From Paraburkholderia caffeinitolerans (GTDB taxonomy: Bacteria; Pseudomonadota; Gammaproteobacteria; Burkholderiales; Burkholderiaceae): a stretch of DNA of 64,000 nt. Shown here piece by piece: positions 43,745 to 52,712 of this stretch. The position numbers and the translations under genes were made by a program. Under the pieces are notes generated by a model that was not told the origin of the DNA, did not search any database, and saw only the letters and a program-made list of their open reading frames with translations. The stretch spans positions 1 to 64,000 of the forward strand of contig NZ_CADIKL010000033.1 of the NCBI RefSeq assembly GCF_902859945.1. Direction: 5' to 3'. The first letter of the stretch is position 1. Each line of letters starts with the position of its first letter.

Positions 43745-46299
43745 GTGCGGTGTTCCTTGTGGCCTGGCCGTGCCGTAACGTGTGCCCGCGGCGCGAGAAT
43801 CGCGGCGAAGGCGAGCGCGAGCATCGCGCCGGGGCCGACCGTAAGGCCGAAAGTTTCGAGCAGCGGCACGCGCGAGAGCGCGAGCAGGCCGAAGCCCGCA
43901 ACCGTCGCAAGATTGGCGACCAGCAGCGAAACGAGCGTCTGGGGCGTGATGTGCGGCGCGTTCGCCGGTTCGTTTGCTGCGCCTGCCTCGGGCTTGCAGA
44001 AGAACAGCGCATAGTTCGAGCCCACCGCCACGATCAGCAGCATCCCGACCAGATGGAGGATGGTCATCGGCACGCCCGCGAGCGCGAAGCCCGCACCCAC
44101 CACCAGCACCGCCGCGACGAGCGGCGCGAGCGCGTGTGCCGCACGCAGCGGCGAGCGTAGCGCGATCGCCAGCAGCACGGCGATCGCCACGAAGCCCGCG
44201 AGCGAGAGGCGGATGTCCTCGTGGACGTAGTTCACGTAGAGGCGGTCGGCCTCGGCCTTGAGGTCGACGAACAGCGCGCCGGGCACGCCCGCGCGCGCGA
44301 CGGCGGCGCTGATCGGCGCGGTGTCGAGGCTCGATCCGCTCGCGCGCGCGGCCGCGCCCTCGGGCGCGCGCAACGCGAGCATCGCGCTCCAGCGGCCATC
44401 ACGGTCGGTCCGCTCGGTCAGCAAGGCATCGACGGCCAGCGCCATCGAGGTCCCGCGAAGGTCCGCGCGCGTGATCAAGGGCGCGTTGCGCGCGGCCTCG
44501 GCGTCGGCGAGGAACGGCGCGAAGACCTCGGGCTTGACGCTGACCGGCTGATCGGCGACAGCTTCTCGCATGCGCGTGGCGAGCGTGGCCGCGTCGGGCA
44601 GGCTCGCGAGGCGCGCGCGCTGCGTGGCGTCGCTCGGCAGATAGCGCGCCGGGCTTTCGAAGCCCCCGAGCACGCCCTTGTCGACGAGCGGCTGCAATTG
44701 CGCGCCGATCTTCTCCGCGCCTTCGAGCGCGGCCTGTTCGCTCGCGGCGGGAATCTCCACCAGATAGCGCACGTCGGGCGCGCCCACGTCGGCGCGCAAC
44801 CGCGCGTCGAGCGCCTGGCTTGCCGCTGGGACCGGGCTCAGCGAGGCCAGCTCGCGGCTCCACAGATCGTCGCGGTGCACCGCGAGCACCGCGACCGCGG
44901 CCAGTGTCAGCGCCAGCAGCGGCCAGCGCAGGCGCGGCGCGGCTTGTGCGGCCGAGGCGAGCCAGCCGCCGACGCGCGAGACGTCGCGGATCGTTACGGC
45001 GCCGCCTTGCAGGCGCGGCAGCACGAAGCGCGTGACGAGCGCCGCCGTCACGAGACCCGCGATCGAATACGCACCCAGTTGCACGAGGCCCGGAAAGCCC
45101 GAAAACAGCATCGATGCGAACCCGCACACCGAGGTGAGCACGCCCAGCCGGATCGTCGGCCAGTAAGCGGCGACCCAGGCGCGCAGCGAGGTGTCGTGCG
45201 AGCGCGAACGTGGGCCGGAACGAGTCTCGGCGGACTGCACGAACAGATAGATCGAATAATCGACCGCCTCGCCAATCAGCGTCGTGCCGAAGCCGAGCGT
45301 GAGGCCCTGGACAGTGCCGAACGCGAGGCTCACCGCCGCGATGCCCGCGGCCACGCCCGAGAGCACTGGCACGAGGCCGAGCGCGAGCGTGCGCGGCGAG
45401 CGGTAGAGCGTGAGCAGCAGCGCGACGATCAGCACGAGGCTCAAGGCCGAGATGCGCTGGACGTCGTGGCGGATCGCGTCGCGCGTGTCCACCGAGAACA
45501 CGCCGGGGCCGGTCATTTCCAGCCGGTATGTGGAGGCGGAGGTTTTCGGCAGCGTGCGCGTGGCGGCGTCGAACGCGCTGCGGATGGCGTCGATGGCGCT
45601 GGCCTGCGCGTCGGTATCGGAGCCTGCGGCGGTGGTCTGCGCGACCAGCACGGCGCGCGTGCCGTCGCGCGAGGCCCATACGCCGTCGCGGCTCGCCGGC
45701 TGCGCGGCGCTGTCGAGTTCGCCGACGAGCGCGGCGACTTCGCCGGTCGGGTCGTGCGGCAGCAGGTCCTTGGCGACGAGGCCAGCCGACGAGCTCAGCA
45801 AGTCGAGGCTTTCGCCGAGCGCCGCATGAAGGCCTTCGGCCGTGAAGCGCTGCGGCGTGACCGCCGGGCTCAGCGCGTAGCGGTGCGTGAACACGAATTG
45901 CTGGTCGCGCGCGTCGTTCACGGCCTCGCCGTTGTGGACCGCCGCGAAGCGCGGGTCGGCGCGCAGCCGCGCCGCGACTTGCCGCGAGAGTTGCGCGCGA
46001 GCGGCTGCATCGCCGCCATCGCTGGAGCCGTTGGGACCGCCCCCGGCGATGGAGACGAGAATCAGCCGCGAGATGACGCCGTCGCGCAACTGATCGACGA
46101 GCACGCGCTGGCCGGCGCTCGGCGAGCGCGGCAGGAACGCGGAAAGGTCGGTGCTGAAATGGGTGCGCGCGATGATCCCCGCGCAGGCGATGAGGAACAG
46201 CAGCCACGCGAGCACGGCGTGGCGCTGCAATGCCTGTGCGAGCGCGCGCAAGCCTCGGGCTTGCTGCTGGCGCGAGGCGGGTGGGGTGCGATCGTCCAT
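43741..46299 (-). CDS. MMPL/RND-family exporter
   Basis: An 852-residue membrane protein with the RND/MMPL layout: one helix near residue 30, a large periplasmic loop, five helices (from about 250), a second loop and five C-terminal helices. FGTTLIGEAVDYSIYLFVQ and LIVAVGSNYALFF are the central-helix sequences typical of this family. In aryl polyene and xanthomonadin loci such exporters move the lipid-linked polyene toward the outer membrane together with a LolA-like carrier. Neighbours fit that model. Confidence 0.92.
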   Translation of the reverse strand: MDDRTPPASRQQQARGLRALAQALQRHAVLAWLLFLIACAGIIARTHFSTDLSAFLPRSPSAGQRVLVDQLRDGVISRLILVSIAGGGPNGSSDGGDAAARAQLSRQVAARLRADPRFAAVHNGEAVNDARDQQFVFTHRYALSPAVTPQRFTAEGLHAALGESLDLLSSSAGLVAKDLLPHDPTGEVAALVGELDSAAQPASRDGVWASRDGTRAVLVAQTTAAGSDTDAQASAIDAIRSAFDAATRTLPKTSASTYRLEMTGPGVFSVDTRDAIRHDVQRISALSLVLIVALLLTLYRSPRTLALGLVPVLSGVAAGIAAVSLAFGTVQGLTLGFGTTLIGEAVDYSIYLFVQSAETRSGPRSRSHDTSLRAWVAAYWPTIRLGVLTSVCGFASMLFSGFPGLVQLGAYSIAGLVTAALVTRFVLPRLQGGAVTIRDVSRVGGWLASAAQAAPRLRWPLLALTLAAVAVLAVHRDDLWSRELASLSPVPAASQALDARLRADVGAPDVRYLVEIPAASEQAALEGAEKIGAQLQPLVDKGVLGGFESPARYLPSDATQRARLASLPDAATLATRMREAVADQPVSVKPEVFAPFLADAEAARNAPLITRADLRGTSMALAVDALLTERTDRDGRWSAMLALRAPEGAAARASGSSLDTAPISAAVARAGVPGALFVDLKAEADRLYVNYVHEDIRLSLAGFVAIAVLLAIALRSPLRAAHALAPLVAAVLVVGAGFALAGVPMTILHLVGMLLIVAVGSNYALFFCKPEAGAANEPANAPHITPQTLVSLLVANLATVAGFGLLALSRVPLLETFGLTVGPGAMLALAFAAILAPRAHVTARPGHKEHRT

Positions 46300-46344
46300 G
46301 CGCGCGGCTACCTGCTTACCTGTGTGTTGGGCTCAACGTCGGGC

Positions 46345-47031
46345 TCAATTCGCTGCCGGTGCGAGCAGCGGGCGCAGGCGCATCAGCGAATGGTCGCCGC
46401 CCGCTTGCTGGATCGCTACGCTGCGCAGCGCGTCGCCCGTGCCTTCGAGCGTGATCGCGCTCACGGCCTTGAGCATGCGCGAATCGCGCGGCGTGAGCGT
46501 GAGCGTCCAGCTCTCAGCACTGCCGGCGAGCGCGACCTGATACGTCTGCTCGAGTACGGGCCGGTTGCCCGTGAGCGTGGCGCGGATGCTCTCGATGAAC
46601 GCGCCCAGTTCCGGATAGCGCGCGAGCGCGAGCGTGTACTTGTGCTGGTTGCGCTCGACGGTGAGCATGTCGCCGTCCACCACGAGATGCTCGGGCTTGG
46701 GCTCGAGCGTGTTTTTCTCCAGATGATCGGGCGCGACGAATACCAGTTCTCCTGACGATTCGATCGGCTGCGAGGCGATCGCGAGGTACTTGGTTTCCGT
46801 GAACGCGGCGCGGCCCGACTTGTGCTGGGCGAGCGCGGACATGAGGCGGTCGAGCGTCCAGGCGGAAGGCTCTGCCGCTTGTGTTGCCTGGGTTGCCTGC
46901 GCCGCTTGCGAAGGCGCGGCTGAGGCGAACGTGAGCGCAGTCACGGCGCTTGCGCTCATTACACACGCGACGACGCGGCGCGCAAACCGCTGGCCAATGA
47001 ACGGGCGGACGAAACGGCGGATGGCGCTCAT
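46345..47031 (-). CDS. LolA-like outer-membrane lipoprotein carrier-related protein
   Basis: A 228-residue protein. An Arg-rich N-region and a hydrophobic stretch ending TFASAAPSQA form a signal peptide. The mature part has LDRLMSALAQHKSGRAAFTE and FVAPDHLEKNTLEPKPEHLV, the LolA-fold pattern of COG2834-type proteins found in polyene clusters. It probably binds the hydrophobic product in the periplasm and hands it to the outer membrane. The gene lies between the acyltransferase (ATGA overlap at 47028) and the MMPL exporter. Confidence 0.88.
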   Translation of the reverse strand: MSAIRRFVRPFIGQRFARRVVACVMSASAVTALTFASAAPSQAAQATQATQAAEPSAWTLDRLMSALAQHKSGRAAFTETKYLAIASQPIESSGELVFVAPDHLEKNTLEPKPEHLVVDGDMLTVERNQHKYTLALARYPELGAFIESIRATLTGNRPVLEQTYQVALAGSAESWTLTLTPRDSRMLKAVSAITLEGTGDALRSVAIQQAGGDHSLMRLRPLLAPAAN

Positions 47032-48134
47032 GCGTCGGAAGTCTCCCGGGCGGCAAGGCCTGCGTGCGCCGCCGTGCTGCGGTGCACGCGAGCGGTGTCG
47101 GCGCGGTTCGTCGCATAGGCGTTCCTGGCGACGCGCGCGGCAATGTCCGCGTGTGCTGGCGTTTGCGTTGCTGGCGCGGGTTTGGCCGTTTGCGGTTTCT
47201 TCGCAGCCTGGTCCGCTTTTGCGGTCTGCGCGCTCTGCCAGAAGTCGAAGTAGTTGAACCAGTTATAGGGCGCTGCGCGGCAATGCTTGTCGAGCAGCGC
47301 GACGTAGCGCGTGATCGCCGCGTCGACGGCGGCCTGGCGCGCCTCGCGCGGCGTATCGGTGAAGTCGGCGACCAGTTCGAAGTGCACGTCGTAGCGGTTG
47401 CCGCCGCGATACAAGCCCGTCATGAAGATCACCGGCCGCTTGAGCATCGCGGCCATGTAAAGCGGCCCGAGCGGGAACGCGGCGGGCTCGCCGAGAAAGC
47501 CCATGCGGCGCATCGAGCTGGCGGCGTCGGCGAGCAGCGTGCGGTCGGCGAGCATGCCCACCAGGCAATTCCGGTCGAGCCGCTCGTTCACGTGCAGCAT
47601 CGAATCGATCTGCCCGAGCGCGATCACTTCAGGCTGCGCGGCCGGGTTCACCGCGCCGATCGTCGCGTTGATCTTGCGTGCGTTCTCGTCGAACATCGTC
47701 ACGACCACGCGCATGCCGGGCCGCGTGCGGCCCAGCGCGCGCACCACTTCGAAGCTGCCGAGGTGGCCGCCCATCAGGAACGCGCCGCGTCCTTTCGCGA
47801 GTGCTGCGTCGACGATCGTGTGCCCGCTCGGGCGAATGTCGAACAGGTCGAAGCGATTGTTGATCAGATAGATGCGGTCGTGGATCGTCGTCGCGAAGGT
47901 GAACACGTGCTGGTAGATGTCGCTCCAGCGGGCGGGGCGGCCCAGCGCGCGGCGCAGGTAGTCGCGCGAGGCGGCCCGCGCGCGCGGCGAGAGCAGCATG
48001 TAATAGACGGCGATCAGATGCAGCAGGCCGCGCGCAGCGGTGCGGCCGAGGCGCAGCGAAAGCCAGGTCATGGCGCGCAGCAGCAGCGCGCTGCCGCGCT
48101 CCTGACGCTGGGCCCAGTCGGTGCGCTTGGTCAT
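47028..48134 (-). CDS. LpxL/HtrB-like lysophospholipid acyltransferase
   Basis: A 368-residue protein of the LpxL/HtrB superfamily with the catalytic H-x4-E in GGHLGSFEVVRAL and a downstream VVVTMFDENA. The C-terminal 60 residues are a Lys/Ala-rich, low-complexity tail. It is likely to attach the finished acyl or polyene chain to a lipid or glycolipid acceptor at the inner membrane. The start at 48134 overlaps the ligase stop by four bases; the frame farther upstream is shadow. Confidence 0.88.
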   Translation of the reverse strand: MTKRTDWAQRQERGSALLLRAMTWLSLRLGRTAARGLLHLIAVYYMLLSPRARAASRDYLRRALGRPARWSDIYQHVFTFATTIHDRIYLINNRFDLFDIRPSGHTIVDAALAKGRGAFLMGGHLGSFEVVRALGRTRPGMRVVVTMFDENARKINATIGAVNPAAQPEVIALGQIDSMLHVNERLDRNCLVGMLADRTLLADAASSMRRMGFLGEPAAFPLGPLYMAAMLKRPVIFMTGLYRGGNRYDVHFELVADFTDTPREARQAAVDAAITRYVALLDKHCRAAPYNWFNYFDFWQSAQTAKADQAAKKPQTAKPAPATQTPAHADIAARVARNAYATNRADTARVHRSTAAHAGLAARETSDA

Positions 48135-50077
48135 GGTTGAAACCCTTCCTGCGAGAGTGCGCGCGCGGCGCACGCTGGGGAGACAGCCGCCGTGGAGACG
48201 GCCGCCGTGGTGACGGGGGATTGCGCGGCGGACAGCGTGCCGCTCGCCACGTCGCGTTTGCCGGCGCGCACGGTGAAACGGATCGCGCCGCTGGCCGCGG
48301 CGTCGAAGTCGAGATCGAGCGCCTCGCCTGGCCGCGCCGGGCTCAGGAACTTGGCGGCGCTCAGGCGCCACGCTTGCATCGGACGGTTCAGGGCCGCGCC
48401 GATGGCGTCGATGGCGTGGTCGAGCAGCACGACGCCTGGCACGATCGGCTGGCCCGGGAAGTGGCCCGGCAGCGCGGGGTGATCGGCGGGAATCGTGAAG
48501 GAGCGCGCGGACGCGGTGCTGCTTATGCGGCTTGCGCTGCTTTCGCGGCTTGCCTGTGCCGCCGCTGCCGTCATCGCGGCTGTCATCGTTGCTTCATGCG
48601 CATGCTGTGCGACCAGCGCCGCGAGCACATCGTGCGGAAGCTTGCCGGTTTCGTTGCGCGGCAGCGACTCGACGAACACGAGCGGGCGCGGCATGAACGC
48701 GGCGTCGATGCGCTCGCGCAGCGCGCGCTGCACGCCGGCGGCCGTGAGCGTAGGCGCGACCACGAGCGCGACGAGGCGCGTGACTGCGCCTGTGCCTTCG
48801 TGATCCGCGCGCTCGCTAGCATCGGCGTCGGCAGGCATGAAGAACACGCCGTCGGCCACGCCCGGGATCGCGTTGAGCTGATGATTCAGGTACGCAAGCG
48901 AAGTCCGCTTGCCTGCGATGTTGATGAGGTCGGCCTTGCGCCCATGCAGCAGGAAGTGGCGGGCGTTGAGCAGTTCGAGCGCATCGCCCATTGCCACGGG
49001 CTCGTCCACGTGCGCACCCGAGACCCAGAACGTCGGTCCTTCGTTGCTTGCCGTTGCGCGCGCCTCCAGGCGGATGCGCGGCATCAGTTCCCACGTCGCG
49101 CCCTGCGCGGTGCGACGCGTTGCGATCAGGCCCGTCTCGGTGCTGCCGTAGATCTCCACGAGCGGCGCGTGCAGGCGCGCCTCGGCCTCGCGGGCGAGCT
49201 TTTCGGCGAGCGGCGCGGTGGCGCAGAGCACGAGCGCCGCGTCCGGTAGCGACGCCTCGGTCGAGAGCAGCGCCCGTAAGTGGATGGGCGAGCTCACGAG
49301 CACGCGCGGCTGCGGCACGGCTTCCAGTTCGGCGCGGATATCGAGCGGATAGAACGGCTGGCGGTTGCTGAACGCAAGGCCGCCGATCAGCGGAAGCAGC
49401 ACGGTCGCTTCGAAGCCGAACATGTGCTGCGGCGGCACCGTGCCCACCACGGTATGCGTGGCGGCGCCTGCCGCGGGCAGCCCGAGGCGTTCGGCCGACG
49501 CGCGCGCGTTGGCCACCAGCGAGCCCCAGGTCTTGCGATGGGGCACCGGCGCGCCGGTCGAGCCCGAGGTGAAGACGTAGGCCATGACGCGCGCCGCGTC
49601 GATCTGGGGCACGTCGAACGGGGCGTCGTCCTGCGCGTCGACGTTCAAGCGGGTGTCGGAGGCAACCGGCGCGGTCTCGGGGTAGCGAAAGCGCGGCAGG
49701 TCGATGGCGCAATCGGCCGAGTCGTGCAGACAAAACGCATCGGGCGCGAACACGGCGAGTTGGCGGACCATCTCCGGCGTCTGCGTGGACGGCAGCAGGC
49801 TGATGCGCCCCGCGACCAGCGCCGCACACAGGCTCACGGCGAAGCGGTAGCGGTCGCGGCACACGTTGAACACGTGTCCGCCCGGCGGCAGCGCAGCGGC
49901 GACCCGTGCGACCTCGGCGAGGAACGCACGCACCGTGACCGGCGAGCCGTCACGCCAGGCAATGACCTGGCGGGGCGAAGCGTGAAAAACGAGCGGATGA
50001 GTCGACATAACTTCAGTTGAACCGGAAACAGGGGGCGGCGCTGCTGCGCGCGGCCAGTCGCGCGGGAATTCACTCAT
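48131..50077 (-). CDS. acyl-CoA/ACP ligase fused to a hotdog dehydratase domain
   Basis: A 648-residue fusion. Residues about 30-500 are an AMP-forming ligase with AYVFTSGSTGAPVPHRKTW, VEIYGSTETGLIATR, FLLHGRKADLINIAGKR and the A10 Lys in SLPRNETGKLPHD. After a Ser/Ala-rich linker, residues about 525-640 form a FabA/FabZ-like hotdog (HPALPGHFPGQPIVPGVVLL). This ligase-dehydratase fusion occurs in aryl-polyene-type clusters, where it may activate the aryl starter acid and help dehydrate. The start at 50077 overlaps the COG4648 gene stop; an ATG at MSTHPLVF is an alternative. Confidence 0.9.
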   Translation of the reverse strand: MSEFPRDWPRAAAPPPVSGSTEVMSTHPLVFHASPRQVIAWRDGSPVTVRAFLAEVARVAAALPPGGHVFNVCRDRYRFAVSLCAALVAGRISLLPSTQTPEMVRQLAVFAPDAFCLHDSADCAIDLPRFRYPETAPVASDTRLNVDAQDDAPFDVPQIDAARVMAYVFTSGSTGAPVPHRKTWGSLVANARASAERLGLPAAGAATHTVVGTVPPQHMFGFEATVLLPLIGGLAFSNRQPFYPLDIRAELEAVPQPRVLVSSPIHLRALLSTEASLPDAALVLCATAPLAEKLAREAEARLHAPLVEIYGSTETGLIATRRTAQGATWELMPRIRLEARATASNEGPTFWVSGAHVDEPVAMGDALELLNARHFLLHGRKADLINIAGKRTSLAYLNHQLNAIPGVADGVFFMPADADASERADHEGTGAVTRLVALVVAPTLTAAGVQRALRERIDAAFMPRPLVFVESLPRNETGKLPHDVLAALVAQHAHEATMTAAMTAAAAQASRESSASRISSTASARSFTIPADHPALPGHFPGQPIVPGVVLLDHAIDAIGAALNRPMQAWRLSAAKFLSPARPGEALDLDFDAAASGAIRFTVRAGKRDVASGTLSAAQSPVTTAAVSTAAVSPACAARALSQEGFQP

Positions 50078-50762
50078 GGCACGGGTGGACCGTCTGGCCC
50101 GCGTGGTGTGGGTGCCCTGCGTGACCTTGGGCCGACGATTGCCGATACGCGCGAATCGCATCGACCATGCGAGCGGACGGCTCGCCACGCAGCGCAAAAC
50201 GGCGACACGCGTGCTCGGCGACGAACATCGCCCCCACCAGCGGCAACGCCAGGTAGTTGGCGAAGGTCGCCCAGGCGACGATCGGCGCGGCGACGAACAA
50301 CAGCGTCGAAACTGCGGCAATGGCGACGAAGAACACCGTCCACGCAACCGTGATCTGCCGCGTGTAGCGCGCGGCCGCCGGCGTGAGCGAGCCGTGAATC
50401 ATCGTCGCGAACTGCGTGCAAAGCGGCACGCGCGCGTTGGCGAGCGTGCGGCCGAACACCAGCGCCATCCCGAGATTGAAGCTCACGTGCTCGATGTACA
50501 GGCCCCATTCGAAATGGCGTGCAAGCGGCATGCGCGCGGCCCACAACGCGACCGCCACGAGCGCCCAGAGCGGCAGCAGCCAGCCCCGGCGCGGCGAACG
50601 GGCAGCAGCAATTAGCGCGATGGCCAATGGCGGCACCAGCGCCATGGCGAGTCCGAAACCGTGCTCGCCGGGCGTGGCCACCGCGTGGTGGGCCAAGAGC
50701 TGGTACGCGACCACCGCCCCAACCGCGAGCGCCGCGCGCGCGAAGCCTGCGAACGTGCTCAT
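50070..50762 (-). CDS. COG4648-type membrane protein
   Basis: A 230-residue membrane protein with five to six hydrophobic segments and the family stretch LARHFEWGLYIEHVSFNLGM, then LCTQFATMIHGSLTPAAARY. COG4648 proteins occur almost only in aryl-polyene, xanthomonadin and dialkylresorcinol-type loci, so this is a strong marker for the operon. GGAGGA precedes the ATG at 50762. It is the first gene of the long minus-strand operon. It was called earlier than the ACP across a divergent promoter region. Confidence 0.88.
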   Translation of the reverse strand: MSTFAGFARAALAVGAVVAYQLLAHHAVATPGEHGFGLAMALVPPLAIALIAAARSPRRGWLLPLWALVAVALWAARMPLARHFEWGLYIEHVSFNLGMALVFGRTLANARVPLCTQFATMIHGSLTPAAARYTRQITVAWTVFFVAIAAVSTLLFVAAPIVAWATFANYLALPLVGAMFVAEHACRRFALRGEPSARMVDAIRAYRQSSAQGHAGHPHHAGQTVHPCHE

Positions 50763-51416
50763 CGCGGTCCTCCGGGCGGGCGGTGCCGGCCCGAAGCCTC
50801 GTGTGTGCGTCCTTTCGCACCTCGCGCGCCGACCCCACCGTCCGCCGCGAGGCAAACCGGCAATTTTACCGGAACGAGGTCCGGTGCGAGGCGATGGCAA
50901 CAGGGCGGGTGCGACACAGCGAGTTCGGCTCCATGGGCGGGGGGGTCAGGCAGTTCTCACTTGACGGGGGCGGGTGGCTGTTCAGGCGCTTTGACGCTCG
51001 CCCGCAACCCATATGTCATATGAATAACTGGCCGCACGAGTGCGGCATGCATATTTTAAGATGGCGACGGACCATCGCCGGAATGGCGCGCGGCCGGTTT
51101 GTAACCGTTTGTATGTCGTCGCGCGGGGCTGCGCGGGCGTCCGAACCATTTGCGCCCAATGCCGCGCAAGCGTCTCGCGCGTTCGCGTCCCAGATTTGGC
51201 GCGCCTCGTGCCCGACCCCTTGTAACCTTTCAGCGGCGCGCCCCGTATACGCCCCGATACCCATCGTCTAGAATCCGCGTAACTTTTACTAAACGAACCC
51301 CAAAATCAGGCAGGTGGGGCAGCGGGCAGGCGCCGGGAGGGACGGCGGGGAGCACGTGCGATGCGTGCGCCGTGTCGCCAGTTGCGCGCCGCCTGTGCGC
51401 CAACTGTCGGGCACGC
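50763..51416. other. divergent control region between the COG4648 operon and the ACP gene
   Basis: About 650 bases with no convincing gene; ORFs here are Arg-rich shadows. The region must contain both promoters. It carries a direct repeat of CATATG (51010-51015 and 51017-51022) in a local AT-rich stretch. No hairpin or operator is strong enough to mark. Confidence 0.4.
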
Positions 51417-51680
51417 ATGATGAACGCACTGGAAAAAGAGCTTGCCGCACTAATCGTCGGCGAACTGAATCTCGAGGACGTCTCGCTCGACGACGTGAGC
51501 GCCGAGACCCCGCTCTATGGCGAGGGCTTCGGGCTCGACTCCATCGACATTCTGGAGATCGCGCTGCTGATCTCGAAGAAGTACGGCTTCGAGCTGCGCT
51601 CCGACAATCCCGATAACGAAAAGATCTTCGCGACGCTGGGCGCGCTGGCCGCCTGCGTGGAAGCGAATCGCGTGCGCTGA
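51417..51680 (+). CDS. acyl carrier protein of the polyene-type locus
   Basis: An 87-residue ACP with the phosphopantetheine Ser42 in GEGFGLDSIDILEIALLISK. It begins with two ATGs (51417, 51420). It is divergent from the main operon yet clearly belongs to it, since the operon has no other ACP. Only one ACP is seen here, while typical aryl polyene systems have two. Confidence 0.9.
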   Translation: MMNALEKELAALIVGELNLEDVSLDDVSAETPLYGEGFGLDSIDILEIALLISKKYGFELRSDNPDNEKIFATLGALAACVEANRVR

Positions 51681-51880
51681 GCGCGCTCGCGGCGGCTGCA
51701 CGACACACGTTTCCTTCGACGGCGTTTTCAACAGCATTTCAAAGTCAAGCAGCCGCTCTTGCTGCCGATGGCCGGCGCGCGTTTTTTGCAGGACGCATCG
51801 AGCCGCTCGCGTGGCACGATCGTGCGGCTCGATGGGCAGGATCGCAGGCGGGTCATAAAATCTTGTCAGTATTTCGTTTC

Positions 51881-52678
51881 ATGCAATCGCTCGCTTCCAT
51901 GCCCACGCCGACCGCTTCATCCACACATCTCGTCCTGATTCCGAGCTACAACCCGGGCCTCAAGGTCGACGAGACCGTGCGCGCCGCGCGCGCGTGCTGG
52001 AACCCCGTGTGGGTGGTCGTGGACGGCAGCACCGATGGCAGCACCGAGCGCCTGCAGGCAATGGCGGCGAACGACCCGGGGCTGCACGTGATGGTGCTGC
52101 CCACCAATTGCGGCAAGGGCGGCGCGGTGCTTGCGGGCATCGAGGCCGCGGCGGCGCGCGGCTTCACGCACGTGCTCACGCTGGACTCCGACGGCCAGCA
52201 TCCGACCGAATTGATTCCGCGCTTCATGGCCGCTTCGCAGGCGCAGCCCGATGCGATGGTGCTGGGTCGCCCCAAGTTCGATGCGAGCGCGCCGTGGATT
52301 CGCGTGCAGGGGCGACGCCTTTCGAACCTGTTCGCGGATATCGAAACGCTGTGGGCGGGCATTGGCGATTCGCTCTACGGCTTTCGCATCTATCCGATCG
52401 AGCCGCTCAAGACGATCATGCAGCGTCATTCGTGGATGCGCCGTTTCGATTTCGATCCCGAAGCCGCTGTGCGCCTTTGCTGGGCCGGTGTGCCGCCGAT
52501 CCAGATCGAGGCGCCGGTGCGCTATTTCAGTGCGCACGAGGGCGGCGTTTCGCATTTCAATTACGCGCGCGACAACCTGCTGCTGACGTGGATGCATCTG
52601 CGACTTTTGGGCGGGTTCGGCGTGCGGTTGCCGTTGCTTGCCGCAAAAAAAGTGCTAGGGCGGAGGGAGACGGCGTAA
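51881..52678 (+). CDS. family 2 glycosyltransferase, dolichol-phosphate-mannosyltransferase type
   Basis: A 265-residue GT-A enzyme with LVLIPSYNPGLKVDETV, VVDGSTDGSTER and the metal-binding DxD in TLDSDGQHPTE. The C-terminus has no transmembrane helices, unlike full DPM synthases. It may glycosylate the lipid product or act on a lipid-phosphate sugar carrier, and such enzymes recur in polyene loci. The start at 51881 is an ATG; the frame opens 18 bases earlier only through TTG. Confidence 0.88.
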   Translation: MQSLASMPTPTASSTHLVLIPSYNPGLKVDETVRAARACWNPVWVVVDGSTDGSTERLQAMAANDPGLHVMVLPTNCGKGGAVLAGIEAAAARGFTHVLTLDSDGQHPTELIPRFMAASQAQPDAMVLGRPKFDASAPWIRVQGRRLSNLFADIETLWAGIGDSLYGFRIYPIEPLKTIMQRHSWMRRFDFDPEAAVRLCWAGVPPIQIEAPVRYFSAHEGGVSHFNYARDNLLLTWMHLRLLGGFGVRLPLLAAKKVLGRRETA

Positions 52679-52712
52679 CGGCGCGCGCGGGTACCAGGAC
52701 TCAGGATCGAGG

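Noticed and set aside
44221-46755. 844-codon plus-strand ORF across the MMPL exporter
   Set aside because: Antisense shadow: Arg/Glu/Ala-rich, no membrane helices or motifs, and it overlaps a clear MMPL gene and its neighbour.
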